The translations under genes were made by a program, and so were the position numbers. Shown here in pieces: positions 15,853 through 24,149 of a DNA stretch of 42,325 nucleotides. The notes under the pieces are model-generated. The model saw only the letters and a list, made by a program, of their open reading frames with translations, was not told where the DNA came from and ran no database searches. The DNA lies in assembly GCF_900129055.1 (NCBI RefSeq), contig NZ_FQUZ01000029.1:1-42325 (forward strand), written 5' to 3'. Positions within the stretch are counted from its first letter, which is position 1; every line of letters starts with the position of its first letter. The DNA is from Lampropedia hyalina DSM 16112 (lineage in GTDB: Bacteria > Pseudomonadota > Gammaproteobacteria > Burkholderiales > Burkholderiaceae_C).

Positions 15853-16890
15853 TTATTGCAGTGCCTGCAAGCCTGCCACCAGCCAGCCGGAGCCACCGTT
15901 GCGGGGCTTGGTCATGTTCCAGACCTCGCGGAATGCGGTGGGGCCTTCGGCTGGGTCTTCCTGAATCAGGCCGGAAAACTCGACGCTGGCCATGTACACA
16001 TCATTGAGTTCCTCGATGCCCAGCAAATGGGCATCCAGGGTAATGACTTCGGTGTGATTGGGCTGGCCGTTGCTGCTGGCATCCCGTTCCGCCAGTTGCT
16101 GGCGGATTTCGGACAGCATTTCGTCGGTCATCATGGCTCGCAGCGTGATGAGGTCGCTGGTATCCCAGGCTTTTTGCAAGCTGGTGAAATGGTGCTTGGC
16201 TGCCGTCAGGAAGCCGGCAGTGTCAAAGTCTGCCGGAATGCCCCAGCCCTGATTGCCCACCAGTGCCGAGCCAATGCCAGAGCCGATCATCGAGCCGCCC
16301 GCTGCGGGAGCTGCTGCCGTATAGCCTTGCTGATCGAACGGACGGGCAGAGGCATCGTTTCCGACGTTCTTGGGGTTGTAGGTGTGGCTTTCACGGTAGG
16401 CAGTAGGATCAGTGCCTCGTCCGGGTGCAGCCCCTGCCGATGCGCCGGCCAGTCCCAGGCCCGCACCTTGTGCGGCCGTGCGATTGCGCGAACGCAGGAA
16501 CATGCCCACGGCTGCCGCCACCACCAGGCCCAGCAGAATCATGAGCATGATGGCCCCAAACTCCTCACCGAATCCGAGGCTGCTGGCCAGCCATGCCAGT
16601 CCCAGGCCAGCGGCCAGACCACCGAGCATGCCCATCATCGGGCTGCGTGGTCGTGCATTGGCGGCATTGGCCGCCGCATTGGGCTGCTGGCGGGTGGCAT
16701 TGTTGGTGGCCGCATTCTGGCCGGGCGCGGCCGGGGGAGTGGCTTCGCGCTGGGTGACATTGCTGGATTGGCGACCTGCCGATTTGCCACCGCCCATGCG
16801 GCGGGCATCGGCATCCATGTGCACCACCATCAGCAAAACCATCAACATGGCGGAAAACAAAGCCGTCCATTTTTTCATCGTCAATTGCAT
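15853..16890 (-). CDS. Tim44-like domain membrane protein
   Basis: The 345-residue protein has an N-terminal membrane/signal segment (LFSAMLMVLLMVVHMDADA), a low-complexity Ala/Asn/Pro/Gln stretch to about residue 85, two further hydrophobic segments (MLGGLAAGLGLAWLASSLGF and FGAIMLMILLGLVVAAAVGMFL), and a C-terminal Tim44-like domain from about 225. That domain contains FLTAAKHHFTSLQKAWDTSDL, MMTDEMLSEI, EVWNMTKP and GWLVAGLQ. This architecture is widespread in betaproteobacteria, where its function is uncharacterised. It lies downstream of ubiE on the same strand with a 133-bp gap. Confidence 0.85.
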   Translation of the reverse strand: MQLTMKKWTALFSAMLMVLLMVVHMDADARRMGGGKSAGRQSSNVTQREATPPAAPGQNAATNNATRQQPNAAANAANARPRSPMMGMLGGLAAGLGLAWLASSLGFGEEFGAIMLMILLGLVVAAAVGMFLRSRNRTAAQGAGLGLAGASAGAAPGRGTDPTAYRESHTYNPKNVGNDASARPFDQQGYTAAAPAAGGSMIGSGIGSALVGNQGWGIPADFDTAGFLTAAKHHFTSLQKAWDTSDLITLRAMMTDEMLSEIRQQLAERDASSNGQPNHTEVITLDAHLLGIEELNDVYMASVEFSGLIQEDPAEGPTAFREVWNMTKPRNGGSGWLVAGLQALQ

Positions 16891-17023
16891 TTTCTTCTCC
16901 TGTTCAATCTGTATCCGTACTGCATTCCATCATCAAGCGATAAGCGGTCTTTGCTCTGCTACAGTCGCAAACGCTGGGCATGCCGAAAGACACGATGGAT
17001 GGAGGGGCAGCAGATACAAAGGT

Positions 17024-17755
17024 TCAGCATTTGATGCCCACATGCAAGGCCGCCACACCGGCGGTCAGGTTGTGGTAATCCACATGCCCAAAGCCAGCTT
17101 CGTGCATCATCTTCTTCAGTTCTGCCTGCCCAGGGTGCATACGGATGGATTCGGCCAGATAGCGGTAGCTGTCGGCGTCGTTGGCAATGGCTTTGCCCAG
17201 ACGCGGCAGGATATTGAACGAGTACCAGTCGTAGGCTTTTTCCAGGGGCTTGGCCACCTTGGAGAATTCCAGCACCAGCAGTTTGCCGCCTGGCCGGAGC
17301 ACCCGGTTCATTTCGGCCAGGGCCTTGTCCTTGTGCGTCATGTTGCGCAAGCCAAACGCCACGCTGACGAGATCGAATGTCCCATCCTCGAATGGCAAAT
17401 GCTCGGCATCGCACACGGTGGTAGGCAGAACCACGCCCTTGTTGATGAGCCGTTCGCGCCCGGTGTGGAGCATGGCAAAGTTGATGTCGGTATGCACGAC
17501 CGTGCCGGTACGCCCTACTTTCCTGGCAAAGGCCAGTGCCAGATCGCCGGTTCCACCGGCAATGTCCAGTGCCTTGTCGCCTTCGCGCAGATTGGCCACC
17601 AGCACGGCATAGGCCTTCCAGGCGCGGTGCAAGCCCCCGGACATCAGGTCGTTCATCAGGTCATACTTTGGAGCCACGGAGTCAAAGACCTGGCGCACCT
17701 TGCCTGCCTTGTCTTTTTCGTCCACCGATTCAAAGCCAAAATGTGTTGTATTCAT
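17024..17755 (-). CDS. ubiE: Ubiquinone/menaquinone C-methyltransferase UbiE
   Basis: UbiE performs the SAM-dependent C-methylation step in ubiquinone (and menaquinone) biosynthesis. The 243-residue protein has the signature segment [20 protein letters not shown], the SAM motif [42 protein letters not shown] and [15 protein letters not shown], with PYHN-like C-terminal [18 protein letters not shown]. Length and start are typical. It is divergent from the PlsC-GNAT gene. Confidence 0.96.
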   Translation of the reverse strand: MNTTHFGFESVDEKDKAGKVRQVFDSVAPKYDLMNDLMSGGLHRAWKAYAVLVANLREGDKALDIAGGTGDLALAFARKVGRTGTVVHTDINFAMLHTGRERLINKGVVLPTTVCDAEHLPFEDGTFDLVSVAFGLRNMTHKDKALAEMNRVLRPGGKLLVLEFSKVAKPLEKAYDWYSFNILPRLGKAIANDADSYRYLAESIRMHPGQAELKKMMHEAGFGHVDYHNLTAGVAALHVGIKC

Positions 17756-17814
17756 AGCTGTTATCGTAGCACCTCAACCTTTGCACACACACAACAACCC
17801 CCGACGGACAAGGA

Positions 17815-17828
17815 GTTTGCAAACCTTC
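17815..17828. repeat. Solo end of the 161-bp repeat family
   Basis: TTTGCAAACCTTCC matches the right end of copies 1 and 3 (TTTTGCAGACCTTCC) and is followed by CTGG. No left end is present. It lies in the 219-bp divergent gap between ubiE and the acyltransferase gene, which holds nothing else I recognise. Confidence 0.35.
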
Positions 17829-17974
17829 CCTGGGTCGTCAAACTGTCACACGCAGCACATAGAGTGCGCAAGGCTGGTGAAAGCACGGCCTGGCATTCTG
17901 TCCGCCTGCGCGGCGCGGAACCAGAGCGGGCTGCCAGCGCACTTTTTCGCAAAGTCCGACAGGAGTTGTCCGCC

Positions 17975-19744
17975 ATGATCTCGATTGAAAACGTCATCCA
18001 CACGCGTTTTCCCGATCTGCCACGCAAGAATCCCAAAGCCTATCGCTCCCTGCTGGCATTGCTGCAAATGCTGTTCAAGGAAGCAGAGTTCAAGACATTC
18101 GCCCAACGCTACCCGCACCTGAAGGGCTTTGAATTTGTGGAACAGGTGCTGGAGCATTTCGATTTCGGTGTGGCGGTGAGCGACCGCGAACGCGAACGCA
18201 TTCCGACATGGGGCAAGGTGGTGATTGTGGCCAACCACCCCATTGGCAGTCTGGATGGGCTGGCCCTGCTGAAAATGGTGGGGCAAGTGCGCCGGGATGT
18301 GAAGGTGGTAGCCAACGATATGCTCAGCTACCTGGAGCCATTGCAGAACCTGCTGCTGCCCGTGGACAATATGGGCAACCAGACCGTGCGCGGCAATCTC
18401 CGTGCCATCGAACAGCACTTGCAGCAGGAAGGGGCTGTCATTATCTTTCCCGCCGGCGAGGTCTCGCGCATCAGCCCCAAGGGAGTGCGTGACGGCCCAT
18501 GGCAGCAGGGGTTTCTGCGGTTCGCCACCAAGACTCAGGCCCCCATCCTGCCCATCTTCATTCACGCCCGCAACTCGGTGTTTTTCTATGGGCTGTCGGT
18601 GCTGTCCAAGCCGATGTCCACCTGGTGGCTGGTACGCGAGATGTTCAAGCACAGCCACAACACGGTTCGCATCCACATTGGCCATGCCATTGCCTTCGAG
18701 ACCTACGACAAGCTGCCATTGCAGGGGCGCGCACGCATCAAGCTGTTCAAGCGGCATGTCTACAAGATCGGCAAGAAAAAAGGAGAGGCCCTGTTCCGGG
18801 ATGGCGCGCGCAGCATTGCCCCTCCAGAAGATCGCCAGCTCCTGCGCAAGGCCATCCGCCAGTGCGAACGTCTGGGCAAGACCCGCGAAGGTCTGCACAT
18901 CATGCTGTACCAATACAGCGAGGATTCTCCCGTCATGCGGGAAATTGGCCGACTGCGGGAAGTGAGCTTTCGGGCCGTGGGTGAAGGCAGCGGCAAACGC
19001 CGTGACATCGACACCTTCGACAAACACTACGATCACATTGTGCTGTGGGACGATGATGCGCTGGAACTGGTGGGAGCCTACCGCCTGCGCCGCGTGCTGG
19101 GCTGCGCCGACCACAGCGACGCGGTGCCAGCGAACTTCGACCTGTCTGCCAGTGTGCAGCCCCTCTACAGCCATACCCTGTTCGAATACCACGCCAGTGC
19201 CCAGGAGTATCTGAGCCAGGGCGTCGAGCTGGGGCGCAGCTTCGTCCAGCCCCGTTACTGGCGACAGAACGGACTGGATATGTTGTGGCGCGGCATCGGA
19301 GCCTACCTGCAGAAATACCCGCAAGTGCGCTATTTGTTTGGCCCGGTCAGCATCAGCAACCGCTATCCGCCACAGGCACAGGCACTGCTGGTGGGCTTTT
19401 ATCAGCACTATTTTCCCAGTCCGTTCACCTGGGCCAACGCACGCACACCTTTCGGCAGCCACACCACACAGGCCCCTACCCCATGGGAATCACTCGATTA
19501 CAAGGCAGGCTTGGCCCATCTCAAGGCCGAACTGGCGCAATCGGGATGCTCCATTCCGCCACTCTACAAACAGTATGTGGAATTGTGCGAGGCAGGTGGG
19601 GTGCAGTTTGGTGCATTCCACGTGGATCGGGAATTTTCTGACTGCATCGACGGCCTGGCGGCCATCGACCTGCACCATCTCAAGCCCAACAAGCGCAAAC
19701 GTTACCTATCCAGTGAATCAGCAGAAAACACCTCTCAGGGTTGA
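17975..19744 (+). CDS. Bifunctional acyltransferase: PlsC-like domain plus hemolysin-type GNAT domain
   Basis: The 589-residue protein has two parts. Residues about 60-310 form a PlsC/LPLAT acyltransferase domain with VANHPIGSLDG (86-95), the HPxGxxDG form of the HX4D motif, and the FPAGEVSR block (158-165). Residues about 330-510 form a GNAT-like acetyltransferase domain of the hemolysin/OlsB type, with REVSFRAVGEGSGKRRDIDTFD and YRLRRVLG. The same pairing of activities occurs in OlsF, which makes ornithine lipids with O- and N-acyltransferase halves; that role is a reasonable but unproven inference. The ATG at 17975 has an AGGAG 8 bases upstream. It overlaps the convergent lptC by 10 bp. 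Confidence 0.85.
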   Translation: MISIENVIHTRFPDLPRKNPKAYRSLLALLQMLFKEAEFKTFAQRYPHLKGFEFVEQVLEHFDFGVAVSDRERERIPTWGKVVIVANHPIGSLDGLALLKMVGQVRRDVKVVANDMLSYLEPLQNLLLPVDNMGNQTVRGNLRAIEQHLQQEGAVIIFPAGEVSRISPKGVRDGPWQQGFLRFATKTQAPILPIFIHARNSVFFYGLSVLSKPMSTWWLVREMFKHSHNTVRIHIGHAIAFETYDKLPLQGRARIKLFKRHVYKIGKKKGEALFRDGARSIAPPEDRQLLRKAIRQCERLGKTREGLHIMLYQYSEDSPVMREIGRLREVSFRAVGEGSGKRRDIDTFDKHYDHIVLWDDDALELVGAYRLRRVLGCADHSDAVPANFDLSASVQPLYSHTLFEYHASAQEYLSQGVELGRSFVQPRYWRQNGLDMLWRGIGAYLQKYPQVRYLFGPVSISNRYPPQAQALLVGFYQHYFPSPFTWANARTPFGSHTTQAPTPWESLDYKAGLAHLKAELAQSGCSIPPLYKQYVELCEAGGVQFGAFHVDREFSDCIDGLAAIDLHHLKPNKRKRYLSSESAENTSQG

Positions 19745-20334
19745 AGTGTGGTGCGTACACGCCCCTTGATCTCGATCTGCTGTCGATTCTTGTCGTAATA
19801 CAAAGTGTCGCCACTCATGCGGTCGGCACCACGCAGCAGGGTCACTGGCAGATTCGATTGCACCCGGCTTTCCTCGGGCCACAACAGCAGCTCCTCCCCC
19901 TGAAACTCCAATCGGGGCGACTGGGCCAATGGCTCCTGAACCACCACGGCATTGCCCCTCAGGCTCATTTCCGTTCCCTTGCCATTGCTGGTGCCAGTCT
20001 GGGCACTCGCAGTGGTGACACGCCCGTTATCGGCCACGAAACGGACACGGATGCGGTGCACTTCCAGCAAATCTCTCACTGGGTAATGCTGCCCACTTTC
20101 TCCGTGGATTTGTACCATCAGATTTCCCGATCCGGCATAGGTACGCACTGCAAAATCCCGCATCGCATAGTCAGGATCGGTACTGGTCAGATCAACCTGT
20201 GCTTCCTGTACGAAAGTCGGGGCATTGCGGGCCAGCCAGAAGGTGGCCAACGCCAACAGTGCCATGACAAACAGGGGCAGATAGACGGAGAATTTGTCCA
20301 TCCCATAGTTCAGACTGCGCGGGGAAAACTTCAT
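19735..20334 (-). CDS. lptC: LPS export ABC transporter periplasmic protein LptC
   Basis: LptC is a bitopic inner-membrane protein that passes lipopolysaccharide from LptB2FG to LptA. The 199-residue product has one N-terminal membrane helix (VYLPLFVMALLALATFWLA), PDYAMRDFAVRTY, and a beta-jellyroll with SRVQSNLPVTLLRG and GDTLYYDKNRQQIEIKGRVRT, typical of the fold. The ATG at 20334 starts 11 bp after the kdsC stop; a TTG at 20349 would overlap it. lptA and lptB, which usually follow in betaproteobacteria, are absent here, and the gene ends facing the acyltransferase gene. Confidence 0.9.
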   Translation of the reverse strand: MKFSPRSLNYGMDKFSVYLPLFVMALLALATFWLARNAPTFVQEAQVDLTSTDPDYAMRDFAVRTYAGSGNLMVQIHGESGQHYPVRDLLEVHRIRVRFVADNGRVTTASAQTGTSNGKGTEMSLRGNAVVVQEPLAQSPRLEFQGEELLLWPEESRVQSNLPVTLLRGADRMSGDTLYYDKNRQQIEIKGRVRTTLQP

Positions 20335-20345
20335 GGTATGCCGGA

Positions 20346-20906
20346 TCAAGAGGAAAACTGGGCCTGCTGCAAGAATGCACCATAGTGGCCAGTGGCCATG
20401 AGCAACAGATCACAAAATTCACGCACCGCACCCTGCCCTCCACCTGCCCGGGTGACGTAATGGGCGACATGGTGCACTTCTGCATGGGCCAGCGGCGGGG
20501 CCACGGCCAAACGACAACGCTGCAATACCGGCAAGTCGGGCCAATCATCGCCCATGCCGGCGGCCTGCTCCCAGTCCAGCCCCAATACCTGCAACATCTG
20601 TACAGCAGCAGGCAATTTCTGCTCCGTACCATAAACTGCATGCCGTATGCCCAATGCTGCGAGACGATGGCGCAAAGCCGCACTGTCCCGCCCCGTAATC
20701 ACCACTGGCTCGATGCCTGCCTGGCGCAACAGTTTCAATCCATGGCCATCCAAAGTGTGAAAACGCTTGAAGCCCTCACCATCGGCACCAATATAGAGAC
20801 CACCATCGGTCAATACACCGTCCACATCCAGAAAAGCCACCTTGATGGACTGGGCCTGCTGGAGCAACTCATGGCAAAAACGCTCGGCAATGGGTATGGC
20901 AGGCAT
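20346..20906 (-). CDS. kdsC: 3-deoxy-D-manno-octulosonate 8-phosphate phosphatase KdsC
   Basis: KdsC releases phosphate from Kdo 8-phosphate in LPS core synthesis. The 186-residue HAD-superfamily protein has the catalytic DVDGVLTDGG (Asp27, Asp29), VVITGRDS, and MGDDWPDLPVL as the metal-binding motif. It has no cap insertion, as expected for this tetrameric type. It begins one base after the kdsD stop, giving a tight kdsD-kdsC-lptC operon. Confidence 0.95.
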   Translation of the reverse strand: MPAIPIAERFCHELLQQAQSIKVAFLDVDGVLTDGGLYIGADGEGFKRFHTLDGHGLKLLRQAGIEPVVITGRDSAALRHRLAALGIRHAVYGTEQKLPAAVQMLQVLGLDWEQAAGMGDDWPDLPVLQRCRLAVAPPLAHAEVHHVAHYVTRAGGGQGAVREFCDLLLMATGHYGAFLQQAQFSS

Positions 20907-20907
20907 G

Positions 20908-21909
20908 TCAGATCACCTTTGCACGCATCAGATCACCCACATGGAGGGCCCCAATCAACACATTGCTGCTATCGGTAATCAACAGGCTGGTGATACGGTA
21001 GCGTTCCATCAACTCGGCTGCCTGGGTAGCCATGGCATCGGCCTGAACCGTCTTGGGATACGGATGCATCAAATCCTGTGCCCGCAACTGGCGCAAGTCA
21101 CGCCCAAGCTCCAGATGCCGACGCAGATCACCGTCCGTGAAAATTCCCAGCAAGTGCCGCTGCGCATCCACCACCGCCGTTGCTCCAATTCCCTTGCTGC
21201 TCATCTGTGCCATCAATTCGGCAAAACCGGCATCCGCTGTCACCTGGGGTACCGCATCCCCCGTGCGCATCACATCCCGGACATGCGTCAGTAAACGCCT
21301 CCCCAGTGCCCCTCCTGGATGGGAGCGGGCAAAATCAGCGGGCTGAAAACCCTTGGCATCCAATAGTGCCACCGCCAAGGCATCACCCAATGCCAGTTGC
21401 ACCGTAGTGCTTGCCGTAGGAGCCAGGTTGAGCGGATCAGCCTCCTTGCTGACGCGGCTGTCAAGCACGATATCCGCATACCGGGCCAACGTGGAAGTGG
21501 CTTTTCCGGTCAGCGCAATCAACGGACTGCCCAACCGCTTGAGCACCGGCAAAATATCAATCAACTCCTGCGTCTCACCACTGTTGGAAATAGCCAGCAC
21601 TACATCTTCACGCGTCACCATACCCAGATCACCATGACTGGCTTCTGCCGGATGCACGAACATGGCCGGTGTTCCCGTGGAAGAAAGGGTGGCTGCAATC
21701 TTGCGGCCAATGTGCCCGCTTTTGCCCATACCCATGACCACCACCCTGCCAGTGGATTGCCACAGCAGATGAACGGCCTGGGCAAAGCCATCATCCAGAC
21801 GCGACAACACCGCTTCCAGTTCCTGAATTTCAGTCTGCACGGCCTGCCTTCCCAAGCGACAGGCACGGGCAGCATCAAAACCATCCAAAGGGGTGTTCAC
21901 ATGTTTCAT
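20908..21909 (-). CDS. kdsD: Arabinose-5-phosphate isomerase KdsD
   Basis: KdsD converts ribulose 5-phosphate to arabinose 5-phosphate, the first committed step to Kdo. The 333-residue protein has a SIS sugar-isomerase domain (about 40-170) with VVMGMGKSGHIGRKIAATLSSTGTPA, HPAEASHGDLGM and AISNSGETQE, followed by two CBS domains (about 210-333). It is the first gene of kdsD-kdsC-lptC. Its promoter must lie in or beside the AT-rich DnaA-box region immediately upstream. Confidence 0.95.
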   Translation of the reverse strand: MKHVNTPLDGFDAARACRLGRQAVQTEIQELEAVLSRLDDGFAQAVHLLWQSTGRVVVMGMGKSGHIGRKIAATLSSTGTPAMFVHPAEASHGDLGMVTREDVVLAISNSGETQELIDILPVLKRLGSPLIALTGKATSTLARYADIVLDSRVSKEADPLNLAPTASTTVQLALGDALAVALLDAKGFQPADFARSHPGGALGRRLLTHVRDVMRTGDAVPQVTADAGFAELMAQMSSKGIGATAVVDAQRHLLGIFTDGDLRRHLELGRDLRQLRAQDLMHPYPKTVQADAMATQAAELMERYRITSLLITDSSNVLIGALHVGDLMRAKVI

Positions 21910-21960
21910 CCCGCCATTTTACCGTTGGCAATCTCTTCGCCTCATCACCCATGTGCGCAA

Positions 21961-22195
21961 GCCTGTTGATAACATAAAGAAAAAATGCAATTTATACACA
22001 ACAACAAGTCAAATGCAAAAGTTATGCACATTTCCAGCAAGACCAAAAGCACACTTATTCATGAGTTTTCAAAATCATAAGTAGATGTTTTTTAACAAAA
22101 AAAACTTCTTATTCACAATTCATGCGAGACTCTACTATGACTACTATATTTTTAAATAAACTATAAGATTAAAATAAAGGCAAATTTTTTGTCTG
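21961..22195. other. oriC: Candidate replication origin (oriC-like): DnaA boxes, DnaA-trio, AT-rich unwinding region
   Basis: In an otherwise gene-free 336-bp gap, three exact TTATNCACA DnaA boxes lie in one orientation: TTATACACA (21992-22000), TTATGCACA (22022-22030) and TTATTCACA (22109-22117). TGTTGATAA (21964-21972) is a one-mismatch box in the other orientation. Fourteen bases after the last box comes CTACTATGACTACTAT (22132-22147). Its complement read 3' to 5' is GAT-GAT-ACT-GAT-GAT, the form of the DnaA-trio element that loads DnaA on single strands. Then follow about 45 bp of nearly pure A/T (22145-22190). Box, spacer, trio and AT-rich region in this order match the known basal origin unwinding layout. 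Flanking genes diverge. No dnaA, dnaN or gidA gene is in the window. Confidence 0.72.
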
Positions 22196-22245
22196 TGTAA
22201 AACGTCACTTTGCGGCACAATAAGCGGCTTTTCAAGGAGGCACGA

Positions 22246-22812
22246 ATGGGAAATCGATTGTCCAAAATCACCACCCGCACTGGGGACGATGGCACGACCG
22301 GCTTAGGCAACAACACACGCGTGGCAAAAAATTCCTTGCGTATCCAAGCAATTGGTGATGTGGACGAACTCAACTCTCACATAGGCCTCTTGCTGACGGA
22401 ACCCTTGCCAGAAAACACCCAGTTGCTTTTGCAGCAGATACAACATCAATTGTTCAATCTGGGCGGGGAGTTATCCATGCCCGGATATCAATTGATACAG
22501 GAGGAAGCCCTGCTGGATCTGGAAACAGCGGTGCAGGCACTCAATGCAGACTTGCCCAGCCTGAGGGAATTCATTCTTCCTGCTGGCACGCGTGCAGCGT
22601 CACAGGCTCATGTGTGCCGTACTGTGGCGCGGCGAGCAGAACGCAGTGTGGTCGCAGTCGAGCAGTTGGAAAGCATGCATGGCGTGCCCCGCAAATACCT
22701 CAATCGTTTGTCTGATCTGCTCTTCGTATTGGCGCGTTACCTCAATCTGCACCATGGTGCAGGAGAGGTGTACTGGAAGAGCAAACGCCTGGAAAACGAA
22801 GAAAATTCGTGA
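22246..22812 (+). CDS. pduO: Cob(I)yrinic acid a,c-diamide / cobalamin adenosyltransferase, PduO type
   Basis: This enzyme transfers the adenosyl group of ATP to cob(I)alamin, making coenzyme B12. The 188-residue helical protein has the ATP-binding N-terminus TRTGDDGTTGLGNNTRVAK, GDVDELNSHIGLL, and the C-terminal RRAERSVVAVEQL and YLNRLSDLLFVLARYLN landmarks of the PduO/MMAB type. A strong ribosome-binding site (AGGAGG, 22235-22240) sits 5 bases before the ATG at 22246. No cobalamin riboswitch is seen upstream; the DNA there is the AT-rich origin-like region. Confidence 0.93.
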   Translation: MGNRLSKITTRTGDDGTTGLGNNTRVAKNSLRIQAIGDVDELNSHIGLLLTEPLPENTQLLLQQIQHQLFNLGGELSMPGYQLIQEEALLDLETAVQALNADLPSLREFILPAGTRAASQAHVCRTVARRAERSVVAVEQLESMHGVPRKYLNRLSDLLFVLARYLNLHHGAGEVYWKSKRLENEENS

Positions 22813-22821
22813 AAATGCAGA

Positions 22822-22846
22822 GAATTGCATGTCTTACGTGCAATTC
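22822..22846 (+). other. Hairpin after the adenosyltransferase gene
   Basis: A perfect 8-bp stem, GAATTGCA / TGCAATTC, with a 9-base loop lies 10 bp past the stop. No T run follows, so it is at most a weak terminator or a processing signal. A second arm pair, TTGAGGC (22875-22881) and GCCTCAA (22918-22924), lies ahead of the FKBP gene. Confidence 0.4.
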
Positions 22847-22980
22847 AGATGCTGATGATCGACCTCGTTCTTGATTGAGGCTGACTCCGTATTGGTCGGT
22901 TGTGCATACTGGTCTTTGCCTCAACGCGGCAAGTATCTGGCATTCCCTTTTTACATACTCCACAAGAAAGCTTGTGTTTC

Positions 22981-23439
22981 ATGTCTGCATCTTCTCTTCC
23001 TGTTGTCCAACCAGGTTCATTCTTGACATTGCATTACCGACTCGCAGGCCCTGCGGGGGAGATCGTCAGTACATTTGGAGGTCAGCCTTCCACATTGTCG
23101 CTTGGGGGAGGCCAGCTTTCCCCCGCTCTGGAAGATCGTTTAATCGGATTGCCAGAAGGCACTCACACCACCATCGAACTGGCCCAAAGCGAGGCATTTG
23201 GTGAAAAAAAACCGGAACTGCTGCAATGGGTGGCCCGTACATTGCTGGATGAGATGGGCGATCCTGATCAGGAATACGTCTTGGGTGATGTAGTGCAGTT
23301 CCCGGTGTCCGAGGGCCAGCGTGGCTTCACTGGTGTCGCCTTGCAAGTGCGTGAAGATGGCGCAGTCTTGTTCGATTTCAATCATCCTCTGGCAGGACAT
23401 CCCGTCATATTTGAAGTGAAGTTGATCGGCATCCTCTGA
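22981..23439 (+). CDS. FKBP-type peptidyl-prolyl cis-trans isomerase (SlpA/FkpB-like)
   Basis: The 152-residue protein resembles the SlyD/FkpB class of FK506-binding isomerases, which speed proline isomerisation and act as chaperones. It contains LTLHYRLAGPAGEIVSTFGG, LSLGGGQLSPALEDRLIGLPEGTHTTIEL, EAFGEKKPEL and DFNHPLAGHPVIFEVKLIGI, with the insert-in-flap arrangement. It lacks the histidine-rich tail of SlyD. The ATG at 22981 gives the standard N-terminus. It follows the adenosyltransferase gene on the same strand after 168 bp of leader with possible stem-loops. Confidence 0.9.
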   Translation: MSASSLPVVQPGSFLTLHYRLAGPAGEIVSTFGGQPSTLSLGGGQLSPALEDRLIGLPEGTHTTIELAQSEAFGEKKPELLQWVARTLLDEMGDPDQEYVLGDVVQFPVSEGQRGFTGVALQVREDGAVLFDFNHPLAGHPVIFEVKLIGIL

Positions 23440-23486
23440 AATACAGCCTTCATTGTTGGATGAAGACCGTATCAGGATCGCCATTT

Positions 23487-24146
23487 TCATGATTTGAAGG
23501 GGATTTGAAAGCGTTGCGTCAAGCATGCAATCGCAGATTGGACAGCTGCTTCCAGCGAAGCCAATGTCACAGTCTCGCCATTGTCAATGACCACATCGGC
23601 CATTGCCAAACGCTGTTCCCGGGTGGCCTGGGCCGCAATAATGGCTTCAATTGCTTCTATGCTGAGTTGGTTCCGGGCCTGGACTCGCTGAATCTGGGTG
23701 GCGACTGAACAATCCACCACAATCACGGCATCCAGCTGATGTTGCCAGAAACCGGATTCAACCAATAATGGAATATCCAGCAAAGCAGCATCGTAACCAT
23801 GTTGGGCTGAATCGGTCACCGCTTGCTGGACTTTCTGATGAATCAAGGGATGAATAATCGATTCCAGCTTCTGACGTGCTTCAGAATTTCCAAAAACATA
23901 TTGTCGCATTTTGGTGCGATTCAATGAATGGGTATCCTGTTCTATGAACTCGCAGCCGAAATTTTTCGCAATCGCATCGATGGCATCCCCTCCCGGGGCT
24001 GTTAAGGAATGGGATATGGAGTCAATATCAATTAATGATATATTTTGAAGCTTTATCCATATCTTGGCGACGGTGCTTTTGCCACTGCCAATTCCACCTG
24101 TCAAACCCCAGCAGGGTAGATTGTTTTTTTCAAGAAAAAAGGACAT
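23487..24146 (-). CDS. coaE: Dephospho-CoA kinase
   Basis: CoaE phosphorylates the 3'-hydroxyl of dephospho-CoA, the last step of coenzyme A synthesis. The 219-residue protein has the P-loop GLTGGIGSGKST (14-25), DIDSISH, HPLIHQKV, and LLDIPLLVESG with the family's conserved acidic and aromatic residues. It follows pilD by 3 bp as the last gene of pilB-pilC-pilD-coaE, a common betaproteobacterial and gammaproteobacterial order. The DNA is AT-richer than genes outside this block. Confidence 0.95.
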   Translation of the reverse strand: MSFFLEKNNLPCWGLTGGIGSGKSTVAKIWIKLQNISLIDIDSISHSLTAPGGDAIDAIAKNFGCEFIEQDTHSLNRTKMRQYVFGNSEARQKLESIIHPLIHQKVQQAVTDSAQHGYDAALLDIPLLVESGFWQHQLDAVIVVDCSVATQIQRVQARNQLSIEAIEAIIAAQATREQRLAMADVVIDNGETVTLASLEAAVQSAIACLTQRFQIPFKS

Positions 24147-24149
24147 CTG

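Noticed and set aside
17846-19462. Minus-strand open frame of 538 codons
   Set aside because: Antisense shadow of the PlsC-GNAT gene, which carries clear catalytic motifs.
21910-22245. Cobalamin riboswitch upstream of the adenosyltransferase gene
   Set aside because: The gap is AT-rich and shows no B12-box or riboswitch-like conserved G/C-rich core; DnaA boxes explain it better.
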